DNA from: Triparma columacea
Taxonomy: Eukaryota; Sar; Bolidophyceae; Parmales; Triparmaceae
Assembly (NCBI GenBank): GCA_030267965.1
Contig: BRYA01000194.1
Location: 9,410 to 73,409 of the forward strand
Direction of reading: 5' to 3'
DNA: 64,000 bases
Below the pieces are notes generated by a model. That model saw only the letters and a list, made by a program, of their open reading frames with translations. It was not told the origin of the DNA and made no database searches. Within the stretch, counting starts at the first letter, position 1; every line of letters starts with the position of its first letter. Shown here in pieces: positions 23,918 through 34,160 of this stretch. The translations under genes and the position numbers were made by a program.

Positions 23918-24623
23918 TGGCAACAACGTGGAACCCCCTCAGGCGGCCTTTGACCTTCTCGCCCGGCAAATTCAGGGTGTGCGGCCCCCTTTGAAGCCAG
24001 AATCTATCAAAACTCCAAATGCAAATAAGGAGACATTCCCAGAAGCAGGAGATGAGCCAGGTGAGTGAGGGGGCAGAGCGAAGAGGCGACCCTTTCACTT
24101 CTCCATACTCCATATTATTCTTACCTATTCACTCCTCGCAGACTCGGATAATGATGCTGCAAGTGTAGAGAGCGGCAGGAGCTCGAAGAGCGCTGCTCTG
24201 AGACGTAAGTCCATGCAGGCCTGGCAGAGCTCGCTTTCCCGACCTGGTTCGATTTCTTCCCTGTCACCCAGAACTTCTGAAGCTGAGAGGCTGGCCGAGG
24301 TCAGTACCAGTGCAATTTCCGCGAAGTCTAGAAGGGCAAGCCTCACTGCAGTGCAAAAATGGAAGGACAAAACCCTTGCTGCAAAGGTTGCCTCAAGGCG
24401 GACTTCAAACGGTGATATCCCGACAAACCCGCCGAGTGAACTCGCCACCCCCACCCCAAGATCGAGGCAAAAGAGCAAAATCACCCCGCCAATAAAACCT
24501 CGTGGGGACTCCATCATAAGCTCATCAAGAAAAGAATCCACCGATAGTAGTTGGCTGACCGACTACGGTGAACTTCCGACGAATAACAACGAGAGAAAGA
24601 ATAACCGCGAAGATCTGCTCTAA
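21713..24623 (+). CDS. TMEM175-like (DUF1211) two-repeat potassium/proton channel with long C-terminal tail
   Basis: Four exons (21713-22473, 22587-22787, 22877-24060, 24142-24623) sum to 2628 nt, 875 residues. Two homologous membrane repeats each begin with the family motif in their first helix: RITSLSDAVFSIIATI near residue 19 and RVDAYTDGVLAISATLIVLDI near 254. These correspond to the RxxxFSDA signature that forms the TMEM175 pore. Animal TMEM175 is an endolysosomal K+/H+ channel; the location here is inferred. Each repeat is followed by about five more hydrophobic segments. After about residue 440 comes a long hydrophilic tail: a poly-Glu/Arg run, a (Gly-Asn)16 run, and Ser/Arg-rich stretches. 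The tail makes it much longer than the human protein (about 500 residues). A second ATG at 21722 could also serve as start. Confidence 0.88.
23829..23924 (+). repeat. (GGCAAC)16 coding hexanucleotide repeat
   Basis: Sixteen consecutive GGCAAC units (one GGCAAT) sit in frame in exon 3 of the TMEM175-like gene and encode Gly-Asn sixteen times. The near-perfect nucleotide identity points to recent slippage expansion rather than selection on protein sequence alone. Confidence 0.95.
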
Positions 24624-24996
24624 ACGATGCGCTATAGAAAAAAAAATTTAGCTATTCCTCAGAGCGTGCCTTAGGGACTCCCTCTAGGGAGTCCCTAAAG
24701 CTTAAACACCAATATCAACCTCCCCCATAACCTGAAACACAATCTATCTCATCTGGGCCCTAGGTCAATTTCATTGGTCCGTCTCTACTCTTTCCCCTAA
24801 CTGAATCTAACCAAGAACAGTTACATCCCCGATATCTATTTAGGCATCGTGGTTCTCAAAGACCGATAAGGCACCAAGACCCAAGTCGGTCCGTAAGTGA
24901 AGCCTATCAAGGGGTCAATTCCAGGAACTCCTGGTGAATTCTCCGAATCTTGGGTTATTTCCATTTTCTTGCGGTAAATTGAGATTTTTTCATTCC
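24624..24996. other. Intergenic, 373 bp
   Basis: This lies between the stop of the TMEM175-like gene and the likely MYB start. It holds a perfect 12-bp inverted repeat at 24671-24698, 48 bp after the stop. No gene is apparent. The in-frame ATG at 24934 could extend the MYB protein. Confidence 0.5.
24671..24698. other. Perfect 12-bp inverted repeat with 4-nt loop
   Basis: Arm ttagggactccc, loop tcta, arm gggagtccctaa. It lies 48 bp downstream of a stop codon and would form a strong RNA hairpin. It may be a 3' end-processing element or the remnant of a small inverted-repeat transposon. There is no T-run, so it is not a bacterial terminator. Confidence 0.8.
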
Positions 24997-26742
24997 ATGT
25001 CTATGCAGGGAATGTTAGGGACTCAAGTTGAGAGCGTTTACTCGCAGAGAAAGGATGAGAGGCGCAGAACTCAAAGAAAAATTGTGGAAAAGGTAAGTGA
25101 GGGAGTGTGTGAACCGAGTGGAGGAGAGAGAGAAATGAGAGATGGGGGGGTCTGGGGCGGGTTCTCTCCCCGTAAGATCGGGTCGGTCGGACATATTTGC
25201 CCAAGACATAGAGATTTGAAACCCGGCGTGATGATTTAGGAGAGGAAGGCCATGCGGAGCGCAGCCAAGGCGGTCTGTCATCATTCTCAAAACCACATAT
25301 TTCTAACTCTGAGCCCGTGATGCTTCCTCGCGCAGCGTGCGTGGACCAAAGAAGAGGACGAGCTTTTGAAGTATCTCGTGAGTGAGCACTATGCAGTGCC
25401 TGGAAACAGCCAAAGTTCCTCACCAGGCTGGAGCACCATTTCAATCGAGTTCCGCGCGCGTACGAACTTGGAGCGCACTGGGAAGCAGTGTAGGGAGCGC
25501 TATGCCAACCACCTCCAGCCGGGCGTCAAGAAGGGGGGATGGACGAAGGAGGAGGACGAAATTATCCTAAACTTGCAAGCAAGACTCGGAAATCAGTGGG
25601 CCAAAATGATGGAGTGGCTCCCCGGGAGGTCCGATAATAGCATCAAGAACAGGTTTTGGTCGTTCCACAGGTCGAAGAACAGGGGTGGTGTGCAAAGGAA
25701 AGCCAACGGAGTTAAGAAGCTCAAGGTGCACCCCCCGTCCCCCCCTCCGCTTGACCCACCCACCCTGAGGGCGAGCTCCACCAACACGAGGAGCAGGAAC
25801 TCTGTGTCCCCCCAGAGGTATGGGACTGGCTTTGTCAATCCCGATAGCCTCAGCGACGACGTCTTTGAGGACGTGTCTCCCAGGCAGTCCCCCGTGCCCT
25901 CCTTCAGGCCCAAGAAGAGGAAGATGCTCAGTGCGGAGGACTTCGCCAACTCCACGTCGCCAGATATTGGAGTTGGGGGCTGGGGCAGCGGAGGCGGAAG
26001 CGACAGTGGTAGTGTTAGTTTTGGCGGTGGTAGTGGTACCGAATGGCCACTCGCCAAGAGGCCGACCCTAGTGAATAAGATTTCCACCTTCTCGAGCGAG
26101 GAGGACACGGACTCAGACGACGACGAGATCATTGAGACCAACCCTAACGCGTATGACGCGGCTAGGGGCGTTGGGAGTAGCCGCACCTGGCCAGCGTACA
26201 GGGGGGGCTTCGGAGGAATCACGCCAAATGGCGGTGCATACTCAAACCATGTTTCGCCCATGGCGACCCCCAACCCCTGCGCGGCGTCGGCCACCGTTGG
26301 ATCGACCTCTCCACCCGTAAACATGCTCCCTACCAACATGCTCCCGATCCCAGAGGCTGGAGGGGGGTACGACAAGGTTTGGGGTGCTGGGATGGGGATG
26401 GGGATGGGGATGGGGATGGGGATGGGAATGGGAATGGGGATGGGGTATGGTTTTGGAATGGCGCCAATGGGCATGCCCATGGGCATCGGGGGAATGGCAG
26501 GTTTGGAAGCAGGGGCGGGGGCGGGGGCGGGGGCAGGGGCAGGGGCAGCTACCATCCCCACACCACCACCCATGTGCGTACCCTTGGGATTCGTGAGCAA
26601 CGCAGCCATCTCTGGAGGAAGAGTCATCTTCAAGTGGCCCAACGGCATGCCGCCAAGCCAGCATGAGGAGGAGGAGGAGGAGGAGGAGGAGGAGGAGGAG
26701 GCGGTGGTCGAGGTGGGGAGTGATGTTAGGGTCAGTGAGTGA
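24997..26742 (+). CDS. R2R3-type MYB DNA-binding protein
   Basis: Two exons (24997-25092, 25336-26742) join in phase 0 and give 500 residues. The first MYB repeat starts RAWTKEEDELLKYLV at residue 33, carries an insertion before GWSTIS and ends QCRERYANHL. The second is GGWTKEEDEIILNLQARLG, then LPGRSDNSIKNRFWS. The spaced tryptophans and the recognition helix fit sequence-specific DNA binding in the nucleus. The rest is low complexity: Ser/Pro-rich stretches, an SSEEDTDSDDDEI acidic block, a (Gly-Met)n run at about 383-403, an Ala-Gly run and a poly-Glu run near the end. The start is uncertain: an in-frame ATG at 24934 exists, and 24997 is chosen as the nearer plausible one. A long antisense open frame over exon 2 is a shadow of this composition. 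Confidence 0.88.
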
Positions 26743-27331
26743 GTGTACGTGAAGGTATGAGTGAAAGGAGAAGAGAAGAGAAGAGAAAAGGGGGGCATAG
26801 TGGAAGGAACAACACAGAAAGAAGAAGAAAAAGAAGAAAAACCGGGGGGGAAGGGCTAAACAATAGGGGAAGTGTCGACGACGACTTAACCATGTAAATT
26901 CAAAACGAAGAAAAACTTATATGACCAGGTTTTTAGGATTTTTTTTAGGTGGACTCGGGGGATTTTGCAAGATAACAAACAGTCTCAAAAAAGGAGAAGA
27001 AGGCCAAATCTTTTTCTCTGCTTATAACAGTTGACAAGTAAGTGCGAGCGCTCGCCTTGGACCTGCGGCCCTGAAACAGGAGTAGCGCCGCGTAAAGGAA
27101 GATTTTTCAATGACATCTCGTTTCCCGAAATGTTTCTAACCCCCAACAGCGGAAAAAACCCATCCTTGTCCTTCTTTTCTTCCACCGTTATTCAGTCAGA
27201 TATATACACAACTCGTGTTATGCTTGGAAAGCTCCCCAAACACTAAAAACTCCGACGATACGTCGCTTAAAACAACCTATCCGCTTTTGTTAGCGCCCCA
27301 AGGTGAGTCTCTTTAATGAAGTTTGGAGTGT
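26743..27331. other. Intergenic, about 590 bp
   Basis: I see no gene. It contains purine-rich runs just after the MYB stop (about 26760-26850), then moderately AT-rich sequence leading to the left direct repeat at 27332. The small open frames at 26985-27246 look like chance. Confidence 0.5.
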
Positions 27332-27425
27332 TATGAAAGCGTTCTTACCCCAACGAACTTTAAACCAGCCAATCGACCAGTGCTTAAGCCAAGTCGTCGC
27401 AAACTTCGATTGCGTACCCCCGTTG
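27332..27425. repeat. Left direct repeat flanking the TIR-like gene
   Basis: About 94 bp beginning tatgaaagcgttcttacc and ending cccccgttg. It matches 29369-29457 in the same orientation with roughly 80-85% identity by eye, including the shared blocks agcgttcttaccc, cttaag, cgcaaacttcgat and cccccgttg. It ends 46 bp before the ATG of the TIR-like gene, so it probably includes promoter sequence. Confidence 0.85.
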
Positions 27426-27471
27426 TATCTTTTAGTTAATACTGTAAAATAACCCGAGTTTCGTGTTCGGC

Positions 27472-29325
27472 ATGGTGGCGTACGAGTACATGGCAGTTGT
27501 GAGTGTCACGTTCACTGTCGAGTTTGTGTGGGAGTTGCGGCTGGTTTGGCCGCACATGCGCAGCAAGGGAATAGGCAAGTTTCACCGGCCGATTATGTTG
27601 ACACTACTCAGCACCGTCGTAGGGCTGGTGCAAGCTTTTGGGGAGATGGTTGCGGACTTTCCGAAAAATCGGATTCTCGGCGAAGCTGGCGTACCACCAA
27701 CTGTGTACAATTCGACAACCAGCAGCGCCACGGTAACAGTGCCGTCGTTCCAAGGTTACTGCCTACTTGGAGTGCCACTTTACGATCTGTCCGCAGGCAT
27801 CATAGGCACTGGCATTGAACTTCCGCTGTTTGAGTACGCCGCTATGGGCACAGTTTACTGCCTCCTCGTCGAAGAGCTAGCCGCAAGCAAGCGCCACGCG
27901 ACTATCGGCAGCCTGCAGCGAATCAAGTTCCGAAATACTGCCTTGCTGGTGCTGCTGACGCTCTCGTTAATGTTGTATAACATGACAACTGCATGGTGGA
28001 TGCCGTCATACTTCCTTTGTGGGAAGCGGCTAAACTTGCATTACGACCTCGCTGGCCACTCGATAGATTCGACAGAGTCGCTCGAGGACTATCCGTTCAC
28101 GCCCGAGGATCTCAACCACAACCAGCAGGGCAAAGGGTTAGGGTTATTACTGCTGCTGGTCCTCCTAATCCGCCCGATCCTGTGGGTCCTATTTTATCGC
28201 ACCGTGAAGAAGCTGCGCGGTTTAGTCCCGACCGATTCTAATTCATCTAACGTGGTCGCAATGACACGGAATGTCGTGCGTGTCGGGTGGATTCCCTTCG
28301 TTTTGGAGATCTTTTCGGTTATTTGCGCCATAGTTTCGTTTATCGGGCAGCAATACCTTGACCAGGATGAGGACCAGATCGTTAACTGCATCTTTTGTTT
28401 GCAGTTATGGCTGGTGCTCAGCGTGAGGCGTCTCTACTTTGTTCGCTCCATCTGTGGACGCGGGCTACAGGACGCCTTTGACGGCCTGTCGAAGTATGCC
28501 AACCTGTACGAAACTGCCGAGCTCGCCTCCCTCCTCGAGCACGGTGAGACCGAGCGCGACGTAGTGGCACGAATGTTGAGCAAAGGTCTCTCCGAATGCC
28601 AGGGGATCAAACTCAGCCAAATCGGGATCGGCGCGTTCACGCCTGCTAACGTAGATGCTGAGTTTGCGGGGGCATCAGAGACGACCAGTTCTACCACGCC
28701 CCAGACATTTGCGTGCGACAGTCCGGACTTTTTCGTCAGTCACAGCTGGCGAGACGACCCAACTGAGAAGTACAAGGCGTTGGAGCAGGTGAGCCGTGCG
28801 TTCGAGGTGCAGAATGGGCGAGAGCCTGTTCTTTGGGTCGATAAGTACTGCATCGACCAAAGCAACATCAAGGATTCACTGAAATATTTGCCGGTGTGGG
28901 TCAACGCCTCGAAGCAGCGCCTCATCCTGCACGGACCAAGCTACTTCACGCGGCTCTGGTGCATGTGGGAGCTGTACGTCATGAAGGCCAGCGACCCCAG
29001 GCTGGATAACACGCTGTTTTGGTCAGTTCAGGACCACGGAAATTCGCAACTTTCGACTGAGCTCTCTGGCTTTGACATCAACAAAGTGGACTGCTTTCAC
29101 GATGAGGATAAGGCCAAAATCCTTGGCACGATTGAATCACAACGTGGTGGCATGGGTGCGTTTAACAGTGCTGTTCGCTCCTTGCCGAGCAGTATGGGGC
29201 TCTTCCAGCGCCAGCTGTCCACTGCAGCTAAGACAGTGCAGCGAAGTATATCACGAAAGCTCAGCATGAATAAAACCCCGGCGTCGGCTTCGAAGGTCAC
29301 GCCATTGCATACTCATGGGGCGTAA
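27472..29325 (+). CDS. Intronless multi-pass membrane protein with C-terminal TIR-like domain
   Basis: A single open frame of 617 residues; the first ATG is at 27472 (the frame extends upstream only through a GTG). The N-terminal ~340 residues hold about seven hydrophobic segments, for example VVSVTFTVEFVWELRLVW, LLVLLTLSLMLYNMTTAWWM, LGLLLLLVLLIRPILWVLF and CIFCLQLWLVLSVRRLYFV. Residues about 417-520 contain FFVSHSWRDDP, PVLWVDKYCIDQSNI, LPVWVNAS and GPSYFTRLWCMWELYV. This pattern is that of TIR-like proteins: strand A with SHSW, a WxDxxCIDQ block and an RLWCxWEL block. A signalling or NAD-consuming role is possible by family but unproven. It differs from most other genes here in lacking introns and being bracketed by direct repeats at 27332-27425 and 29369-29457. 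Confidence 0.85.
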   Translation: MVAYEYMAVVSVTFTVEFVWELRLVWPHMRSKGIGKFHRPIMLTLLSTVVGLVQAFGEMVADFPKNRILGEAGVPPTVYNSTTSSATVTVPSFQGYCLLGVPLYDLSAGIIGTGIELPLFEYAAMGTVYCLLVEELAASKRHATIGSLQRIKFRNTALLVLLTLSLMLYNMTTAWWMPSYFLCGKRLNLHYDLAGHSIDSTESLEDYPFTPEDLNHNQQGKGLGLLLLLVLLIRPILWVLFYRTVKKLRGLVPTDSNSSNVVAMTRNVVRVGWIPFVLEIFSVICAIVSFIGQQYLDQDEDQIVNCIFCLQLWLVLSVRRLYFVRSICGRGLQDAFDGLSKYANLYETAELASLLEHGETERDVVARMLSKGLSECQGIKLSQIGIGAFTPANVDAEFAGASETTSSTTPQTFACDSPDFFVSHSWRDDPTEKYKALEQVSRAFEVQNGREPVLWVDKYCIDQSNIKDSLKYLPVWVNASKQRLILHGPSYFTRLWCMWELYVMKASDPRLDNTLFWSVQDHGNSQLSTELSGFDINKVDCFHDEDKAKILGTIESQRGGMGAFNSAVRSLPSSMGLFQRQLSTAAKTVQRSISRKLSMNKTPASASKVTPLHTHGA

Positions 29326-29368
29326 AGTAATAAAAAAATAGAAATAGACAGAAACCCGGGAGAGTATA

Positions 29369-29457
29369 TATGGAAGCGTTCTTACCCAACGAAATTAAAC
29401 CATCAATCAACCAGTACTTAAGCTAAGTCCCCGCAAACTTCGATGCGTCCCCCGTTG
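29369..29457. repeat. Right direct repeat flanking the TIR-like gene
   Basis: About 89 bp, the second copy of the sequence at 27332-27425, beginning 43 bp after the TIR-like stop. No open frame follows it. It resembles an orphaned 5' flank, as would be left if a tandem copy of the gene had been lost, or the trailing end of a mobile cassette. Confidence 0.85.
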
Positions 29458-30163
29458 ACATTTTATTTTTATTTTTTCAATTTGATATTTGAGATATAAT
29501 TTTACATAATTCATCACATTTGACTTCTTTGAATCTATATTATACTCTATATACAATATGGAATAAACGTTAGAAAAATACTTAGGAAATCATTAGTTTA
29601 TACTTTATAGCTCAAATACATTTTCAATATGATTAAATAAGTTCTCGAATAATTTTCAAAGAAAACAAACTTCTCTCATAGATTATTGATAAAATATATT
29701 CTGAAAGTTTTTTTTAAAAAAAAATTCATTTGAGCTATTTTGCTAGTACTGAATCATCAATAAACAATTGAAAAGCTATATAATTCAAATTGGAAAGTTA
29801 TCAAAAATGTCAAAAATTGGTTGAAAAGGCCAAGGAATCTTCCCAGTCCCACGTCGACTGACCGGGCTCTTGGAATCGACCGTACCCGGTGGTTCCTTTT
29901 CTGAATCTCACAGTAGTGGTTCACAGGTACACAAAACCCACTCCTCCCCAACCCTCATCTCGAATTGCCGAAGAATCCGACACAACCAATTTATTTGACT
30001 TTCACTCAGTCCTCTCAATTTCTCCAACCCCTCAACCTCCCCCCGCCCCCCCGCCCCCGCTACGCCCCACCCCGCCTCGCCCTCCGTCCCTCCCCACCCC
30101 CTCTCCGACTGCCCCTCTGCTTTCTGAAGCAACACCCTGGACAAGGCCCAGGGTTGAATTTGG
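29458..30163. other. AT-rich then C-rich intergenic stretch
   Basis: From 29458 to about 29830 the sequence is strikingly AT-rich, unlike the rest of the window, with no open frame of note. From about 29980 to 30130 it becomes C-rich. An acceptor-like ttgtag just after 30164 raises the chance that the next gene has an unseen upstream exon here. Confidence 0.6.
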
Positions 30164-33100
30164 ATGTTTCATATTGTAGACAAGGTGTCGTCTCAGGCAG
30201 ATGAGGCTAGGCTGAAGAAACAAATTGACGAAATGACGCTGAAGAGAAAGAAGCTCAAGTCGAAGATCAAAAAGTTCATAGAAAAATATCAAAAAGAAAA
30301 TGGCCGACCCCCCACGAATGAGGAGCAGGTGAGAAGTTGTGGACCCCACCCTCCACTGCCCTTTTACGTACCCCCATCCACCCTCACCCTTCCCCAAAGT
30401 CCCCAATAAAGTCCCTTTATCTCGATAGGAAGGACCTCGAGGTTCAAATTAAAACCTTGACGGAGGTGAGCTGCCACCTCCTCACCTCCTCACAACCCTC
30501 CACCAACCGCCCTTTACTGACACCCCACCCCACCCTCCCCCCTTACCCCAAAGGAGCTGGATAACGTGAAGTCTGGCATTAAAAAAACAGCAGCATCTTC
30601 CTCAGAACCAACAATTTCGCTGAATGTGATGAGGAAGAGGCGCGCCAATTGGCTGAAGGCTCGCTTCAGTGAGATACAGGGAGAGCTGGACAACGATTTT
30701 GAAGAGAAGCCAAAGGCATCTAAGTGGGATATGATGCGTGCTATTGTGAAGCCCTCCGCCGACCCCACCACCCCCTCCTCTTCTCTCAAGCTGCCCCCCC
30801 CCTCTTCCTCCCTGCCGCTCCCCCCCGGGGTGAGCATGTCGGACCTCCAAGCTATAACTATCGGCGACGTTTCTATACAAGAGTCCGAGGCCGCCCTTCG
30901 ATCGTTTGATTTCGCACCCCCTGCGATTCCCTCCTCGCGGCAAATAGATTCAATAGTAAAAGAGGTGAGAAAGGAAGGAGCGAAGGAATTACTGAAGCAA
31001 AAAAAAAGTGCGAGCCTCGTGTGACCACCCATAACCGCTGCGACGATACCCACACTCACCAATCCAACCCTGTTCGCTCATCGCTTTGCTCATCGTAGGC
31101 CAGGCTCACAGACCCATCTCTCCCTGCCGATTACATTGAGATTTTAAAAAACGAGGCACCTGAAGCTGAGATACAGGTCACTGCAGTTCCGACCTCAGAG
31201 CTCGTTAAGCGCGAGGAGATAATTGAGAAGCAACGGCTGGCCGCGGCTCAAGCCGAAGTAAAAAAATTCAGTGAACGTGAGGCGGACATTGCGTTTCGCG
31301 AGAACAAGGCACGACAGAGAATAAAAAAAATAGAAGAAGAGACGACGATGCGATTGCAGCGGAGTCAAGCGGATGTGAACGCGGACAATAAACTACACGA
31401 GTCAAATATCGCACGCTATTTCCTTCGGTCGAAGGTTTTGCTTGAGGAAAAGGTGAGAGCTTGCGCGTGTAAGGGAGGGGAGGGGTGGCTCGTTCCAAGG
31501 GTTTCAGGGTTCCCAAGGCGACCAAGGCGTTCTAAGGGGATCCAGGACTTTTAGTCAACCCCTAAGGCTCTTCCTCGCTCTTCCTCACTCAACGCAAACT
31601 AATTATCCCCCTCTCCCCCCCCCCCCCCCCAGCTCCACTCTCAACAGGCCATGCTTAAGGAAAAATTTGGCCGCCTCAGGGCTTCTCAGACGTCTGCTGC
31701 GAGGCGTTACTCCCTCATGTGGGACAAGGTCCCGCAGCCGATCGAGATACGGGTGCACATGATGAAGTCAGTATCATCCAAGTTGCGCAAGGGCAACTAT
31801 TGCCTTCTGGTATCAATGTATTCTCGACTGGGAGGTCATAAGATGGGTTGGACGAAGGTAAGAACTGATGAAGACCCTGACTACATCATCAACAAAAAAT
31901 CCAACCTCAAACGCCCCCTTCCCCTCCCTCGCTCACCGCGCCCCCACAGTTTCCAACCAACTATGGCCTGAGAGGTGAAGCAGAAGGCGAGACGACTCCA
32001 ATGTTTGACAAGTCCGCGGTGACTCCTCCCCTTCACTACTCAGGAAAGTACTACGACAGGGAGCTCCGCTTCAATGAGTCTATATTTTGTCTTTGTCCAT
32101 CTCCTCGAGATGTGGGGCCGGCTAATGTTTTGGTTTTTGAGTTGTACGAGATGGCCTCGTCGGAAGCCCAGAGGGACAGCGTTGTCGCTTGGGGCGCCCT
32201 CCCCATGTGCAACCAGCACTTCCGGATAATCCACGGGCGCTTCAGAATCCCCTTCCTTCGGGGGCCAGTGGACAGGAGCATTAAAAAGTACGAGACTATG
32301 GAGCGCCGCTACGCGAACGACCTATCAATGTGGATGAGCAACCTTTACATTGACATCAGACACCTTCCTCGGGAGTTCCAGGACAACGCCACGGGGAAAA
32401 GGCTCGACGAATACGAGCACGACGTCGAGTTTAACTACATCAATAAGGAAGTTGTCCCTTCTGCCGCCTCCGACCTACAATTCTCACCATCCTCCAGCCC
32501 TCATCCTGACGCCGTCGTCAATAAGGGCATGAAAACGAATTCCAGCTGGCAATCAAAGGCGGGTACAATCTTCAAGAAACACTCTTCCTCCAAGAATGTG
32601 AGCACCTCTTCTTCCTCCCCCCTTAAGCGTCGTCGTCGCCGCCGCAAAAAGAACGCCGCGGGGGAAACCATGAACCCCAATCCCGACAACTCGGACGAGG
32701 AGTATCATAGCGATTGCTCGGACGGCGAGGATGGGGGCAGGGTTCTTTCGAAAACTGACAAGTCCGTTCTCCCCGGTGACGAGATTATCGTCGACACGAA
32801 CGAGAGCCACAACCTCAGGAAGAAGCAGGACTTCCCCAACTGGACCGACGGAGGCTTGGGCATCAAGAAAACTAAGTCAGCTGATGAGCGCCTTCAAGCT
32901 CAAGTGTGGCACGAGCTCACCGACAGCCAGGAGATGGAGACGTACACCACGGCCGTGACAAACGACCCCAACCTCTCCTACAAGCCCTCCCCCGACCACA
33001 TTCTCAACCGCAAGCTTACGTACCTCTTCGAAGAATTGAAGGAGGACCTGGACGTCCACGCAGTTTTCACAGTAGAGTTCTTTTTCTCGGTCGCTGTGCT

Positions 33101-34115
33101 TCTGGCAGCCTTGTGGCTTCGTATGTACTTCCATTACATGGCTCAGTGGCTATTCTTAAAACTGCACGGGATTCCTCTCTTCAACTTTCAGCTCGACTTA
33201 GTTTCGATATCTATAAAATATACCTCGGCCAACATTACGGATTGGGTGGAGGTTGGTGTTGTGGCCATAGGCCAGCTCGCCAATTCGTTAATCCTAGCAT
33301 TTGCTACCTTGGTATCTCTGTGTCTCTCCCTCGCCCTCGATTCTCTTCCGGCGATCGCCTCCAAGTTCGTGATCTCCTTTGGGGTCGTCACCGTATTGGA
33401 CCCCGTCTTCATTTTCCTCGTCGACCTCTACAAGCTGAACTTCGATTGTATCAATCGCTCACCTGAGTGCAATTACGACTACACTTCGCAAGCTTGCAAA
33501 TGCGTTACTGGAGATGCCTTCAAGCTCTGGTACAGGATGGCCAGGATTGAAGCCAGCGGTGTAACAGGCGCCTTCTACACGTTTGTAATCTACTCCTTCA
33601 CGACCCTACTTTCAGGAGTTGTCCTCTACAACTACATCCTCTATGCCCACATGAACGGTCGGATGCTCGACAACGTAAGGCGGATTCACGACCCAGAGGA
33701 GAGTTTCTTTGTTCCAGAGGACAACGAAATAAGCATGGATGCCGTGAAGAACATTCTCCAGAGGGCCCGTAGGTGGAGGGGCCCCGGGGGCACTTTGCGA
33801 AAGGTTCACGTTAGCGAGTTCACCGTCACTGATAAGGAAGACAAAAATTTCAAGCAGGTTATGACTCATATTGCCATCTTCACCACGGAAGTTGACCTTA
33901 CCAAGACCCTCTATCGCCACTTTCTGAGGCAAAGCAACGGCAGTATTATTGAAATCGACGAAGCGATTAAGCAGCATTTCAGCGGACAGCTCGCTTTGGA
34001 GAAGCTACTGAATGGAGCGGGCGAGGAGAACAAGAAGGAGGAGACAACAAAGGAGGAGGTTAGCGAGGAGCCGAAGGAGGAGACCGGAGAGGAGAAAAAG
34101 GAGGCCACCGAATGA
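30164..34115 (+). CDS. Coiled-coil, C2-like, multi-TM protein of unknown function
   Basis: Six exons (30164-30328, 30412-30465, 30554-30964, 31099-31452, 31633-31857, 31950-34115) sum to 3375 nt, 1124 residues. Residues 1-75 are basic coiled coil with GRPPTNEEQ followed by LYLDRKDLEVQ, recalling the short FAM13-type motif. About 225-330 is another charged coiled coil. About 345-560 looks like a C2-type beta-sandwich (IEIRVHMMKS, ANVLVFELYEMAS, HGRFRIPFLRGPVD). A basic KRRRRRRKKN patch and acidic linker follow. Four or more membrane segments lie at about 775-965, with a Cys-rich loop (CINRSPECNYDYTSQACKC) before the last. The C-terminus is a Lys/Glu tail. I do not recognise the family; it may tether a membrane-binding C2 module to a membrane. 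The start and the acceptor of exon 2 are less certain than the rest. Confidence 0.75.
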
Positions 34116-34160
34116 TAGACGAATCCATTTTTGATTTTTACTTTTGTCCCGCTCAATAAT

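Noticed and set aside
24671..24698. Inverted repeat as a rho-independent terminator
   Set aside because: The genome is eukaryotic and no T-run follows; kept only as a hairpin.
25593..26798. 401-codon antisense open frame opposite the MYB gene
   Set aside because: It mirrors the GGATGG, GGGGCG and GAG repeats of the MYB coding strand and yields Pro/Ser low complexity only; the sense strand has clear MYB repeats.
27332..27425. Left repeat as a tRNA or small ncRNA gene
   Set aside because: No cloverleaf, A/B box pair or terminator was found; its reverse strand is open in one frame but the other copy is not.
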